From contig NZ_PJZH01000009.1 of assembly GCF_002858715.1 (NCBI RefSeq), positions 62,001 through 126,000 on the forward strand: a stretch of DNA of 64,000 bases. The letters run 5' to 3'. This document shows positions 40,733 to 49,766 of this stretch, one piece after another. The notes below the pieces were generated by a model. That model did no database searches. It was given only the letters and a program-made list of their open reading frames with translations, and had not been told where the DNA came from. How positions within the stretch are numbered: the stretch's first letter is position 1; every line of letters starts with the position of its first letter. The translations under genes were made by a program, and so were the position numbers. This stretch comes from Chimaeribacter coloradensis. GTDB taxonomy: Bacteria > Pseudomonadota > Gammaproteobacteria > Enterobacterales > Enterobacteriaceae.

Positions 40733-42730
40733 ATGCCGGATATAAAAAAATCTGACGGCCGCCCAAAAGCGGTCGCACTGGCAGTGGCAATGATGTTGTG
40801 GGGGGGAAGTCCGGCACAGGCCTATGACGCCGTCTACGTCTTCGGCGACAGCCTGAGTGATTCCGGAAATATCGGCCGCTTTACCTATAACGGCAGCAGC
40901 GTCCCTCTCTATGATGAAATCCTGGCGCAGCGCGCCGGGCAGACGCTGACGCCCTCGCAATCCGGCGGCACCAACTACGCCACCGGTGGGGCTACCGCCA
41001 TCCCGGAGCTTGACCCCTACTTCAACACCACCGGCGATCAGGTCAGCCAGTACCTGAGCCAGACCGGCGGGCGGGCGGACAGCAACGGCCTCTATATCCA
41101 CTGGGTTGGCGGGAATGACCTGGCCGCCGCCGCGCTGAGCATTGACACTGCCGCCGCCCTGGCCAGCGCCAGCGCCACCTCGGCGGCCGGGCAGGTACAG
41201 GCGCTGATCAACGCCGGGGCGGGCACGGTGATTGTGCCGACGGTGCCGAACATCGGGCTGACCCCGGCGATCGTCGAGCTGGTTGTCTCCGCCGCGCTGC
41301 CTGCCAACGCCGATGCCGCCTTGCAGGCCGCCTTTAACGTGCTCAACGGCCAGGGCACGGTAGACACGGCCGCACGCCTGGCGACGATTCATCAGGCCCT
41401 GGCCGCGGCCGTGCAGTCCACCGGCGCGCCCGATGCCGTGGCGCAGCCGCTCACCCAGACCCTGATCGGTGCCTATGACCAGCTCGCCGCCGCGGCAGGC
41501 ACGCTGACCGCGGTCTATAACCAGACGGAAGATGCCGCACTGGCCGCCACCGGCGGTAACATCGTGCGCGTTGACGTCGACGGCCTGCTGAATGAGGTCA
41601 TTATCGACCCTGCCGTTTATGGCCTGACCAACACCGCCGGGATGGCCTGCCCGCCGGGCCTCACAGCGGCGCTGTGTAACGCCTCTACGCCCGGTTTCAG
41701 CAGCGCCCAGGCGTTCCTGTTTGCCGATCGCCTGCACCCCAGCCCGCAGACCCACGCGCTGATCGCCGACTACATCCAGTCAGTGCTGGACGGCCCGGCA
41801 CAGGCGGTGGCGCTGAACCAGGCCACGCTGGCGCTGGGGCGTAATGCGCAGGGGATCCTCGACAGCCGCTACCAGCAGTTGCGCACCACCCCCAACCCGC
41901 AGGGCAGCCTCGGCATGTTCGGCGGCTATATGGGGCAGCATATGGAGTACAGCGCCAACACCGCCGCGGGGGACGGCAACGCCACCTCGCATAACGTCAG
42001 CCTCGGCATGGACTATCAGGTGACCGATAACTGGCTGGTGGGCGCGATGCTGGCCGGGGCCGACGACCGCCAGCGCCCCTCCAGCCGGTATAACTACAAT
42101 GCGCGCGGCTGGCTGCTGTCGGCCTACAGTTCGGTGAACGTGCTGGAGAATGGCTGGCTGAATGCTGACGTCCACTGGGCGACGGTGAATTTCGATGACA
42201 TCAACCGCAGTATGCGGCTGGGCGGGGCGACCCGGCGGGAAGAGGGCGACACCGACGGTAAGCAGGTCGGCGCACGGCTGACGGCAGGCTGGGATTTCCC
42301 GGTCGCCAGCTGGCTGACCACCGGCCCGATGGCGCAATTCGCCTGGGATTACAGCAGCGTGGACGGTTACAGCGAGAAAAGCCGCCGCAGCACCGCCATG
42401 CGTTTTGACGACCAGACCTACCACTCACAGGTTGGCGCACTGGGCTGGCGGCTGGACGGCCGCTTCGACCGGATCAACCCCTACGCGGAGCTGAGTTACC
42501 AGCACCAGTTCGGTGACGACGTCTACCGCGCCGGCGGCGGCATTAAATCGACCCAGACCCATTTCGCCCGCACCAGCGCCACGCAGGACACCAACTGGGT
42601 AGATGTTACGGTCGGGGCCAACCTGCCGCTGACCGATAACGTCGCGGCCTTTGCGGCCGTTTCCCAGACCGGCGGCCTCAGCAGCGGCGAGCAGTTTATG
42701 TATAACCTCGGCGTCAGCGCGCGGTTTTAG
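40733..42730 (+). CDS. estA: Autotransporter esterase EstA (GDSL family)
   Basis: A 665-residue surface esterase. Signal peptide to about residue 30 (GGSPAQA), then a GDSL hydrolase passenger with nucleophile S40 (FGDSLSDSG), block III GGNDL, and block V ADRLHPSPQTH with the catalytic Asp/His. The C-terminal ~270 residues form the autotransporter beta-barrel, ending in VSARF with terminal phenylalanine. The passenger probably stays attached to the cell surface and hydrolyses short-chain esters or lipids. Ala-rich stretches make the passenger unusually low in complexity around residues 135-175. Confidence 0.95.
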   Translation: MPDIKKSDGRPKAVALAVAMMLWGGSPAQAYDAVYVFGDSLSDSGNIGRFTYNGSSVPLYDEILAQRAGQTLTPSQSGGTNYATGGATAIPELDPYFNTTGDQVSQYLSQTGGRADSNGLYIHWVGGNDLAAAALSIDTAAALASASATSAAGQVQALINAGAGTVIVPTVPNIGLTPAIVELVVSAALPANADAALQAAFNVLNGQGTVDTAARLATIHQALAAAVQSTGAPDAVAQPLTQTLIGAYDQLAAAAGTLTAVYNQTEDAALAATGGNIVRVDVDGLLNEVIIDPAVYGLTNTAGMACPPGLTAALCNASTPGFSSAQAFLFADRLHPSPQTHALIADYIQSVLDGPAQAVALNQATLALGRNAQGILDSRYQQLRTTPNPQGSLGMFGGYMGQHMEYSANTAAGDGNATSHNVSLGMDYQVTDNWLVGAMLAGADDRQRPSSRYNYNARGWLLSAYSSVNVLENGWLNADVHWATVNFDDINRSMRLGGATRREEGDTDGKQVGARLTAGWDFPVASWLTTGPMAQFAWDYSSVDGYSEKSRRSTAMRFDDQTYHSQVGALGWRLDGRFDRINPYAELSYQHQFGDDVYRAGGGIKSTQTHFARTSATQDTNWVDVTVGANLPLTDNVAAFAAVSQTGGLSSGEQFMYNLGVSARF

Positions 42731-42748
42731 GGGAAGTGATAAACAGGC

Positions 42749-42768
42749 AGGCCGCCTCAGGGCGGCCT
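42749..42768. terminator. Terminator between estA and hcp
   Basis: AGGCCGCC (42749-42756), loop TCAG, GGCGGCCT (42761-42768), followed by TTATTTT on the plus strand. It ends estA and may also serve convergent hcp. Confidence 0.85.
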
Positions 42769-42773
42769 TTATT

Positions 42774-43259
42774 TTATGCGCGTTTCAACCAGCTATTGCT
42801 GTGCAGGATATTGCCGTCGAGATAGTGCCAGGTGATTTTTTCATAGCGGAATTCCACCAGTTCGAGGTGGTTGAATTTCTCTTTGGTGGCATCTTTTATG
42901 TCATGCATAAGGGGAAATACGTTGACCACTTTCGCCTTTTCCAGCAGGACGGTGTAATACGCCTCTTCCTGCCCGGCATCATTAATCCGGTAATGTATTA
43001 ATTCAACCGAATTCAGCGTTTGACCGGAGGTCAGCGCTTTATATAAATAGGGCGTCGAGCAGTCGATCTCTTTTTCAATCAGAAAAGGCAGGTGTCGGCA
43101 TTTTCCGCTGATTCTCCCGGTATGGTCATCGGTCGGCATATCAACGCTATGATGCAGCCCCAGCACTTCCACACTGTTTTCCCGGCCATACACATTCACG
43201 CCGCCTTTGATGAGATTGTTCGCATCATCTTTCAGGTACATATAGACGGGGATTGCCAT
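42774..43259 (-). CDS. hcp: Hcp family type VI secretion tube protein
   Basis: A 161-residue Hcp/Hcp1-family protein (MAIPVYMYLKDD; GLHHSVDM; the ending FRYEKITWHYLDGN is typical of the enteric Hcp2 subgroup). It forms hexameric rings of the secretion tube and can carry small effectors in its lumen. It starts one base after the immunity gene, in an effector-immunity-hcp unit. No sheath, baseplate or membrane-complex genes are in the window, so it is an orphan hcp served by a main cluster elsewhere. Confidence 0.9.
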   Translation of the reverse strand: MAIPVYMYLKDDANNLIKGGVNVYGRENSVEVLGLHHSVDMPTDDHTGRISGKCRHLPFLIEKEIDCSTPYLYKALTSGQTLNSVELIHYRINDAGQEEAYYTVLLEKAKVVNVFPLMHDIKDATKEKFNHLELVEFRYEKITWHYLDGNILHSNSWLKRA

Positions 43260-43260
43260 A

Positions 43261-43770
43261 TTAATCTACCTCGCGGAATTGGCTGGACTGGCCCACGGTC
43301 ATGATTAACTGCTGCAAACATTTCTGCGCCTGCACGCTGTTGCTTTTATAGAGCGCCTGAATGGCTTTGACGACATACTCATTTTGTTCGGGAACAGTCT
43401 CATGATAAAGAGGCATTGAACAGACGGATGCCGTAGAAATAGAGATGTTCAAGTCGTCAATAACTTCCATCACGCCGTTTACATTTTTGGGTATGGCTTG
43501 CGCCAAGGCTGTACCAAGTTGTTCATTCCAGGAAACAGCACCAGTCATTGAGATGGAAGGAATGAGTTTCAGCCACGCGGCCTCGCCGTTAGAAATATGC
43601 TTGAAAATTTCGTTCCATAATCCATCGTCTGTTTCTGGAATGCCGGAAATCACCTTTGCTGCACCGTAATCCTGCACCTGTTGAGCAAACTCCTCGGCAG
43701 TAGGGGAGCGTTCAGCCATTACAGAATAGCTGGCAGAGGCTAACAATAATGAAAGAATTATTTTTTTCAT
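43261..43770 (-). CDS. Periplasmic immunity protein candidate (Tldi1-like)
   Basis: A 169-residue protein with a clear signal peptide (MKKIILSLLLASASYSVMA), so periplasmic. The mature part is mostly helical with no enzymatic motif and two cysteines. Its ATG overlaps the effector stop as ATGA. Periplasmic location fits neutralisation of an effector acting on peptidoglycan. Immunity function is inferred from position and export. Its composition is lower in GC than the flanking chromosome. Confidence 0.75.
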   Translation of the reverse strand: MKKIILSLLLASASYSVMAERSPTAEEFAQQVQDYGAAKVISGIPETDDGLWNEIFKHISNGEAAWLKLIPSISMTGAVSWNEQLGTALAQAIPKNVNGVMEVIDDLNISISTASVCSMPLYHETVPEQNEYVVKAIQALYKSNSVQAQKCLQQLIMTVGQSSQFREVD

Positions 43771-44126
43771 CTGACCACCAATACGGTGTCGCCTGAGTTA
43801 TAAATCCCCCTGCGTATTTCAGCACCATTAATTATTATACAGCCTTGGGAAGAGCGACCAATCGTATCACGTCTATCACCATGTATTTTAAAGCCAGTAC
43901 GGCCAAAAACATTTGTTCCTGCCATTGGCGTAAGCTGAATAGACCACGGCCCCTGATTGCTGTCATAGCCAGAAATTCGCCAATAGCCTTTAGGAATTGG
44001 TCCGGTATCCCTGACATGTTGCATTGATGGTTTATCCTTAGCTATCCCTTTCCCACTATACCCCTTAGCAATAAACTCGCCGTTATGCCTTAATTCGCCT
44101 GTTTGCTGATTATATTCCCATGTCAT
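43767..44126 (-). CDS. Tlde1-like (DUF2778) L,D-transpeptidase-type T6SS effector
   Basis: A 119-residue protein made only of a DUF2778/Tlde1-type domain. Visible features are the W-x-Y...G-x-L-x-x-NG start, GPIPKGYW (42-49), and the catalytic pair H82 (IHGD) and C96 (SSQGCI) of L,D-transpeptidase-related enzymes. Tlde1 proteins attack peptidoglycan tetrapeptides of competitors in the periplasm. There is no signal peptide, consistent with delivery by Hcp. It heads the effector-immunity-hcp operon and is preceded by a ~150-base AT-rich promoter region. Confidence 0.85.
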   Translation of the reverse strand: MTWEYNQQTGELRHNGEFIAKGYSGKGIAKDKPSMQHVRDTGPIPKGYWRISGYDSNQGPWSIQLTPMAGTNVFGRTGFKIHGDRRDTIGRSSQGCIIINGAEIRRGIYNSGDTVLVVR

Positions 44127-44274
44127 ATTTCTCTCCTGGTATCACCTTGCGTGACCGGGAATAATTAGCTGCCTGCATGGTGAAAATTTCAACTGAATTA
44201 TTATGTTAGGGATAATTAACTAATTGATGAAAATTATAATATGTTGTGAATTATTCAGAAAAAGAATTGCTAGC

Positions 44275-44298
44275 AAAAAGGCCACCTTTAAGGCGGCC
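44275..44298 (-). terminator. Terminator of the PTS EIIBC gene
   Basis: On the minus strand GGCCGCC pairs with GGTGGCC (one G-U) around TTAAA and is followed by TTTTT. Located just after the EIIBC stop. Confidence 0.85.
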
Positions 44299-44306
44299 GG
44301 AACGGG

Positions 44307-45707
44307 TCAGCGGGCGGTTTCGGGGTCGGGCTGAATAAGCGGTTTGCCTTTAACCACCATAAAATAGGTCAGCAGAAAAGCCAGGCCTAATGAGAGCGTG
44401 ACGCCCATCAGAATATAGATAAAGTAAGGGCCGATATAGGCGGGCAGGCTGAAAATACTCGACAAAATATAACCGTAGAGCCGCACACCGAAAAAGGCAA
44501 TAAAGGCTGAGGCGAGGGCGCTGCTGACCGTGGTGGCAATAAACGCTTTTTTATATTTCGTCAGTACGCCAAACAGCGCCGGTTCCGTAATGCCTAACAG
44601 GGCGGAGACCGCTGCGGAAAGCACCACTGATCTATCCGCCCGGTTCTTGCTGTGAAAACAGAGTGCAAAGGTAGAGCCGGCAATGGCCATATTGGCCATA
44701 AACATCATCGGCATCAGCATGTCATACCCTTTGGTGGCGAAATTTTGCAGCGCCACCGGCGTCATGGCGTGGTGCATCCCGGTTAATACCGCCACCGGGC
44801 GGATAGCGCCGACAATCACCCCGGCAAAGACGGCGGAAATATCAAACAGCCCCTGGATAAACAGCGCCAGCGCTTTGCCGACATAGATCCCCAGCGGCCC
44901 AATTAATGTCAGGGAGACCAGCGCGGTAATAAACAGCGTCAGCGTCGGGGTAAACACCGTTTTTAATACCTCGGGCATCACGGCGTTGACGCCGCGGTAA
45001 ATATAGCTGAGCGCCCAGACAGACATAATCACCGGAATCACGCTGGCCGAATAGTTGAATACTGATACCGGGATAATATCAATAAAATAGAATGCGGTGG
45101 CCGCGCCCGGCGTATGCGCCGCCAGCGCTTTGGCGGCGTCGATCAGCGTCGGGTACATCAGGCAGGCTGCCACCGCGGCGGCGAGGTATTCATTGGTTTT
45201 AAATATCCGGGCGGCCGACACCGCCAGGAAAAAGGGCAGGAAATAGAATACCCCGCTGGCGATCAAGTCAATCACCATCACGGTATCACTTTTGGCGGAG
45301 ACAATATGCAACGCCACCAGCCCGGCCAGCAGCCCTTTTATCATCCCGGCGCCGGCGATAGCCGGGACAATCGGGCCAAACACGCCGGAAACGGTATCCA
45401 TAAAGCGCGAGATCAGGCCCTTATGCACTTTTCCGGCGGCCGGTGCCTGTTCTTCTTTGGCGGGAACGCGGTTTTCCATTATGGCCTGATACCAAAGCGT
45501 GACCTGCGGGCCGATAATCACCTGCGCCTGATCGTGCTGATATTGCGCACCCAGCACGCCGGGTAATTTTTTAATGCCGTCCCAATCGATCCGGCTTTCG
45601 TCAACGACGTCAAAACGCAGGCGCGTCATACAATGCCAGATCTTATTAATATTATTATTGCCGCCCATCAGCGGAATAATGGCCGGCGCTACCTGGGTAT
45701 TTTCCAT
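44307..45707 (-). CDS. PTS sugar transporter EIIBC
   Basis: A 466-residue PTS permease of the glucose/sucrose superfamily. The N-terminal EIIB domain has the phosphorylated cysteine in HCMTRLRF; the EIIC domain has about 10 membrane segments. It lacks an EIIA domain and probably uses glucose EIIA (Crr). No phospho-glycosidase or hydrolase is nearby, so the sugar cannot be named; MurP-, TreB- or sucrose-type relatives are alternatives. Start ATG 45707 (MENTQVAP) chosen because EIIB begins there. Divergent from the dehydratase gene. Confidence 0.88.
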   Translation of the reverse strand: MENTQVAPAIIPLMGGNNNINKIWHCMTRLRFDVVDESRIDWDGIKKLPGVLGAQYQHDQAQVIIGPQVTLWYQAIMENRVPAKEEQAPAAGKVHKGLISRFMDTVSGVFGPIVPAIAGAGMIKGLLAGLVALHIVSAKSDTVMVIDLIASGVFYFLPFFLAVSAARIFKTNEYLAAAVAACLMYPTLIDAAKALAAHTPGAATAFYFIDIIPVSVFNYSASVIPVIMSVWALSYIYRGVNAVMPEVLKTVFTPTLTLFITALVSLTLIGPLGIYVGKALALFIQGLFDISAVFAGVIVGAIRPVAVLTGMHHAMTPVALQNFATKGYDMLMPMMFMANMAIAGSTFALCFHSKNRADRSVVLSAAVSALLGITEPALFGVLTKYKKAFIATTVSSALASAFIAFFGVRLYGYILSSIFSLPAYIGPYFIYILMGVTLSLGLAFLLTYFMVVKGKPLIQPDPETAR

Positions 45708-45836
45708 AAGGCCCCACTGCTGTGAAGATAAGGAACGTCTGATAAAAACGATGGTAGGGGGGCCTCTTTTGAAAAACAAGCCAATAAACCATGCGTCCCG
45801 TCACATCCTCAGGGGTGCGGCGGTGCGTGCGGGAAA

Positions 45837-45880
45837 TTGGTCTGGTTTTTATTGCCCTTATTTCCCTTTTTCCAGACCAA
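45837..45880. promoter_or_regulatory. Inverted half-sites for the GntR/UTRA regulator
   Basis: TTGGTCTGG (45837-45845) and CCAGACCAA (45872-45880) form a perfect 9-base inverted repeat 26 bases apart in the EIIBC/dehydratase divergent region. TGGTCT/AGACCA are the half-sites of NagR/DasR-type HutC-family operators as I recall them. The adjacent GntR/UTRA gene is the probable binder. Confidence 0.6.
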
Positions 45881-46001
45881 AATAAAAGCCGGAATTGGCG
45901 GTTTACAAACACCGCCGGAATAGGATGAAATCAGCGGGTTAATTATTTATTTCCGCTATCGCTACCCGCCGGAAAATACCGCTTCCGCGAAGGAGAAAGA
46001 G

Positions 46002-47201
46002 ATGCAGCCCACCCTGATTACCGATATTGATTGCCACATCACCCGCCCCGATCGCCATAATCTGGTGGTGGTAAAAATTCACACCGATAAAGGCATCACC
46101 GGCCTGGGCTGTGCCACTTTTCAGCAGCGGCCGCTGGCGGTAAAAGTGATGGTGGAGGAGTACCTCCGGCCGTTGCTGATCGGGCGGGATGCGAACCACA
46201 TCGAAGATCTCTGGCAGATGATGATGGTTAACGCCTACTGGCGTCATGGTCCGGTGATCAACAACGCCGTCGCCGGCGTCGATATGGCACTGTGGGACAT
46301 CAAAGGCAAGCTGGCGGAGATGCCGCTCTACCAGCTGTTTGGCGGCAAATCCAAAGATGCGATTGCCGCCTACAGCCACGCCGCCGGAGACACGCCGGCG
46401 GCGCTCTGCCTGGAGGTCGACCGGCTGCTGGCTGAGGGCTATCGCCACATCCGCTGCCAGCTCGGGTTTTATGGCGGCCATGCGCCGGATCTGCACGCCA
46501 CCCGCACCCCGACGCCGGGCGCGTACTACGATCAGGAGCGTTATATGGAGAACACGCTCGCCATGTTCCAGGCATTGCGTGAGAAGTACGGTAACCAGTT
46601 CCACATCCTGCATGATGTGCATGAGCGGCTCTTCCCGCAGCAGGCGGTGCAGTTTGCCAAGCAGCTTGAGCGCTATCAGCCCTATTTCATCGAAGACATT
46701 CTGCCGCCGGAGCAGAACGACTGGCTGGCCCAGATCCGCCAGCAGACGGCGGTGCCGCTGGCGACCGGGGAGCTGTTCAACAACCCGGCGGAGTGGAAAG
46801 AGCTGGTGATCAACCGGCGCATCGATTTCCTGCGCTGCCACGTATCGCAGATTGGCGGCATCAGCCCGGCGCTGAAACTGGGCCATTTCTGCCAGAGTTT
46901 CGGCGTGCGGCTGGCGTGGCACTGCCCGCCGGACATGACGCCCATCGGCGCGGCGGTGAACACCCACCTGAACATCCACCTGCACAATGCGGCGATCCAG
47001 GAGTTTGTCGCCTACCCGGAACAGACCCGGCGGGTCTTCCCGGGGGCGGCCGCGCCGGAGAACGGCTACCTCTACCCCGTTGAGCAACCGGGCATCGGCG
47101 TCGGGTTTGATGAGGCGGCGGCCGCAGAATTCCCGGTGGTCTACCGGCCCCATGAGTGGACGCAAAGCCGCCTGCCGAACGGGGCGATCCATACACCCTG
47201 A
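46002..47201 (+). CDS. Mandelate racemase/enolase superfamily dehydratase (RspA/ManD-type)
   Basis: A 399-residue enolase-superfamily protein of the RspA/D-mannonate dehydratase subgroup. Metal ligands are visible in HDVHERL (Asp, with catalytic His two residues on), FIEDILPP (Glu) and ATGELFNN (Glu). It probably dehydrates a sugar acid; some RspA-type members have very low or no such activity, so the substrate is uncertain. ATG 46002 preceded by AAGGAGAAAGAG. Convergent with gntR; divergent from EIIBC with shared operator half-sites. Confidence 0.88.
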   Translation: MQPTLITDIDCHITRPDRHNLVVVKIHTDKGITGLGCATFQQRPLAVKVMVEEYLRPLLIGRDANHIEDLWQMMMVNAYWRHGPVINNAVAGVDMALWDIKGKLAEMPLYQLFGGKSKDAIAAYSHAAGDTPAALCLEVDRLLAEGYRHIRCQLGFYGGHAPDLHATRTPTPGAYYDQERYMENTLAMFQALREKYGNQFHILHDVHERLFPQQAVQFAKQLERYQPYFIEDILPPEQNDWLAQIRQQTAVPLATGELFNNPAEWKELVINRRIDFLRCHVSQIGGISPALKLGHFCQSFGVRLAWHCPPDMTPIGAAVNTHLNIHLHNAAIQEFVAYPEQTRRVFPGAAAPENGYLYPVEQPGIGVGFDEAAAAEFPVVYRPHEWTQSRLPNGAIHTP

Positions 47202-47205
47202 ACCG

Positions 47206-47916
47206 TCAGCTCTGGCGGAAGGCGAGGTTGTCGCGGTTAAACGGGATCACGTAAGAGCAGGCGTAGTCGATGTCGATGATGTCACTGAAGATCGCCACCC
47301 GCCCGTCGGGCAGAATGCCGCGGTTCAGGATGTGCATGGCAGCAATCCCTTTTTTGCAGCCCAGCAGCGCGGCCTGCGTCTTGCTGACGGTGGTGGCGCG
47401 GTAGTGGGTCAGGGAGTGGGAGAGGGCGCACCCCTTGCTGAGCAGGTATTGCTGGATCGAGTGCTCGATGGTGTGCGGCGTCAGGTCGGCAAAGCCCGCC
47501 GCGGGCATCCGGGCGTATTCGAGCTGCACCGTCACCCCTTCCACCTTGCGCAGCCGGGTAAAGGCCCAGATAAAGTCGCTATCCGTCAGGCCGAAAATCT
47601 GCCGCTCGTCGCTGTCCGGGCGGCGTTTATGCAGCTCCAGCAGGCGGTAGCGGATCTGGTTAAATTTCTTCTCAGTAATCGAGTTATAGATCAGCGGGTT
47701 ATTGCCGACGCCGGGGTTAATGAAAATCCCCGCGCCCTGGACGATCCGCACCGCGCCAATCGCCACCAGCTTCTCCAGCGCTTTGCGCAGGGTAAAGCGT
47801 GACACGCCATACTCCTCAGCCAGCTTGCGCTCAGGCGGCAGCTTCTCCAGCGGGGTGTCACGGTGCTGGTAAATTTTGCTGAGCAGATCCTGCGCGATGA
47901 ACTCTCTCTTTTTCAT
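47206..47916 (-). CDS. GntR family transcriptional regulator (HutC/UTRA)
   Basis: A 236-residue regulator with an N-terminal GntR winged helix (LPPERKLAEEYGVSRFTLRKAL) and a C-terminal UTRA ligand-binding domain. HutC-subfamily members sense sugar phosphates or acids. Start ATG 47916 chosen at the first lysine-rich residues before the domain. It lies between the dehydratase and the transporter and likely controls the EIIBC/dehydratase divergon. Confidence 0.9.
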   Translation of the reverse strand: MKKREFIAQDLLSKIYQHRDTPLEKLPPERKLAEEYGVSRFTLRKALEKLVAIGAVRIVQGAGIFINPGVGNNPLIYNSITEKKFNQIRYRLLELHKRRPDSDERQIFGLTDSDFIWAFTRLRKVEGVTVQLEYARMPAAGFADLTPHTIEHSIQQYLLSKGCALSHSLTHYRATTVSKTQAALLGCKKGIAAMHILNRGILPDGRVAIFSDIIDIDYACSYVIPFNRDNLAFRQS

Positions 47917-47973
47917 GGTCGGTTGTCCGTAACGCCTCGGTGGCCACACTATAGCGCCGAACGCCCATAAAAA

Positions 47974-47995
47974 ATGCCGCCCGGGCAGGCGGCAT
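47974..47995 (-). terminator. Terminator after the 28-residue membrane peptide
   Basis: ATGCCGCC (47974-47981) and GGCGGCAT (47988-47995) form an 8-bp stem; on the minus strand TTTTTATGG follows. Confidence 0.85.
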
Positions 47996-48000
47996 CTCGT

Positions 48001-48087
48001 TTACTTCTTCTTGCCGAAGACCTTCATCAGGACGCCGATGATCAGGCCGATGGCGATCCCCGTCATAATCCAGCCGACAAACCCCAT
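48001..48087 (-). CDS. 28-residue membrane peptide
   Basis: A short frame encodes MGFVGWIMTGIAIGLIIGVL followed by MKVFGKKK: one hydrophobic helix with two glycine-spaced motifs and a basic tail. AGGAG lies 7 bases upstream of ATG 48087 and a strong terminator follows, so it is a convincing small gene. It recalls the C-terminal helix of GlsB/YeaQ proteins but is too short to place. The basic tail suggests its C-terminus is cytoplasmic. Confidence 0.75.
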   Translation of the reverse strand: MGFVGWIMTGIAIGLIIGVLMKVFGKKK

Positions 48088-48149
48088 CTTGTTTCTCCTG
48101 TTCTTACGAATGCTTGCGCGGAGTATAAGGGATCCGGCCGGGATGCGCT

Positions 48150-49481
48150 TCAGGAGGCCACCCCCTTTTTCCAGGCGGGCGCGGCAGCGGGGGCGTGGAG
48201 TTTCTTCTCCGGCTGCAACAGCGTCATGCAGAACATGCTGCAAAACGACACCGCCGCCGTGGCGAAGAACATCGCGTTATAGCCGTGGTGCTGCGCCAGC
48301 CAGCCGCTCAGGGTTGGCGCGAGGATAGACGCCAGGTTGGCTACCGCCAGCGTCATGCCGCTGTACGCCCCCACCGAGGATTTGGGCGAGACATCAATCA
48401 CCACCGACCAGTAGACATTATTCACCAGCGCATTCAGGGCGTTACCCAGCGTCATCAGCGCGATGATCGCCGCCGGGGAGTGCATAAAGGGGATCAGCAC
48501 AAAACAGCAGGCGGTCAGCAGCAGCGTCACGGCGGCAAACAGATTGCGCGCCAGCCGCAGGTTGCGGGTGCGCCTCAGCAGCGTGTCGGCAATTTTCCCG
48601 CCCAGCAGCACCGTGAAACAGGCACCGCTCCACGGGATCATCGCCACATACCAGAGCGAGTGCAGGTCATAGTTGAAGGTGTCCTGCAAATATTTCGGGC
48701 TCCAGGTGACCAGCACAAAGGTGACGTAGAGAAACGAGAAGTAGCCCAGCGCGTTAAACACCAGCGTGCGGCTGCTGAAAAAGCGCCACCACGGCAGGCG
48801 CGGCTGCGCGCTCTCCGCGGCCTGGTCGCCGTGGATGATCGCCAGCTCCGCGGCATTCACTTTCGGGTGCTGGTGCGGCGCATCGGTAAAGACGCGGGCG
48901 AACAGGATAATCGCCAGCAGCGAAAACAGCCCCAGCAGGATGAACATACTGCGCCAGTCATCGGTGAGCAGCAGCAGCCCCACCGCCAGCGGCGCGGTAA
49001 GCAGGGAACCGACCTGCGTACTGAGCAGCCCGATGCCGAGCGAGAAGCCGCGCTCTTTCTGCGGCGCCCAGTGGGCGATGGTTTTGTTCATCAGCGCGTA
49101 AGCCGGCCCTTCGGAGAAACCGAACAGGATACGCAGCGCGGCAAAGCCCATAATGGCGGAGCCGCCGAACAGCGCCACGCCGACCTCCCCGGCCCAGGCA
49201 GTGGCGATCTCCAGCAGTGACCAGAGCGCCCCGGCCAGCAGCCACACTTTTTTGGTGCCGACGCGATCGGCCAGAAAGCCGCCGCAGAGTGACCCGAACA
49301 GATAACCGAAGCCGAAATAGCCCAGCACGGCGCCCAGTTGCGCCTTATTAAAGTGAAACTCATTGGCGATGTCGTTGGCCGCAAAAGACAACGCGCCGCG
49401 GTCGACGTAGTTAATCAGGGCGATGAAAAACACCATCGCAAAAATACGGTAGCGGTACCGGCTGTCTTGAAGGGTGGGCAT
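48150..49481 (-). CDS. MFS transporter, anion:cation symporter family
   Basis: A 443-residue MFS protein with 12 predicted membrane segments and the sugar-acid transporter motifs NYVDRGALSFAANDI, LGYFGFGYLFGSLCGGFLADRVG and LFGFSEGPAYALMNK. Such proteins import hexuronates, glucarate or related acids. It is close to a RspA/ManD-type dehydratase and its GntR regulator, suggesting import of an aldonate or uronate. Substrate unknown. Confidence 0.9.
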   Translation of the reverse strand: MPTLQDSRYRYRIFAMVFFIALINYVDRGALSFAANDIANEFHFNKAQLGAVLGYFGFGYLFGSLCGGFLADRVGTKKVWLLAGALWSLLEIATAWAGEVGVALFGGSAIMGFAALRILFGFSEGPAYALMNKTIAHWAPQKERGFSLGIGLLSTQVGSLLTAPLAVGLLLLTDDWRSMFILLGLFSLLAIILFARVFTDAPHQHPKVNAAELAIIHGDQAAESAQPRLPWWRFFSSRTLVFNALGYFSFLYVTFVLVTWSPKYLQDTFNYDLHSLWYVAMIPWSGACFTVLLGGKIADTLLRRTRNLRLARNLFAAVTLLLTACCFVLIPFMHSPAAIIALMTLGNALNALVNNVYWSVVIDVSPKSSVGAYSGMTLAVANLASILAPTLSGWLAQHHGYNAMFFATAAVSFCSMFCMTLLQPEKKLHAPAAAPAWKKGVAS

Positions 49482-49766
49482 AACCTGCTCCTTGTGCGTA
49501 AAAGTGCTCAGAGAGAGCTAGCAAAGTTGATGCCACCCCTTTTCGCCGGAAAACCGGGCCGGTTGCGCCGTGGCGGTGCGTGAACGCGCCCGATCGGCGT
49601 ACCTTTTGGGGCAGAAAAGGTAAAAGGGCGGTAACAACCGGCACACCGCCGTAACAACGCCGGGGCAGCAGCGGCAGCCGGCGCGGGATTGAGGCTGTAT
49701 ATCTGCCGGTCAACGGGTATACTGGCCCATTCCATCTAAATCCACTTGTATCGCTGCGAATCCAAC

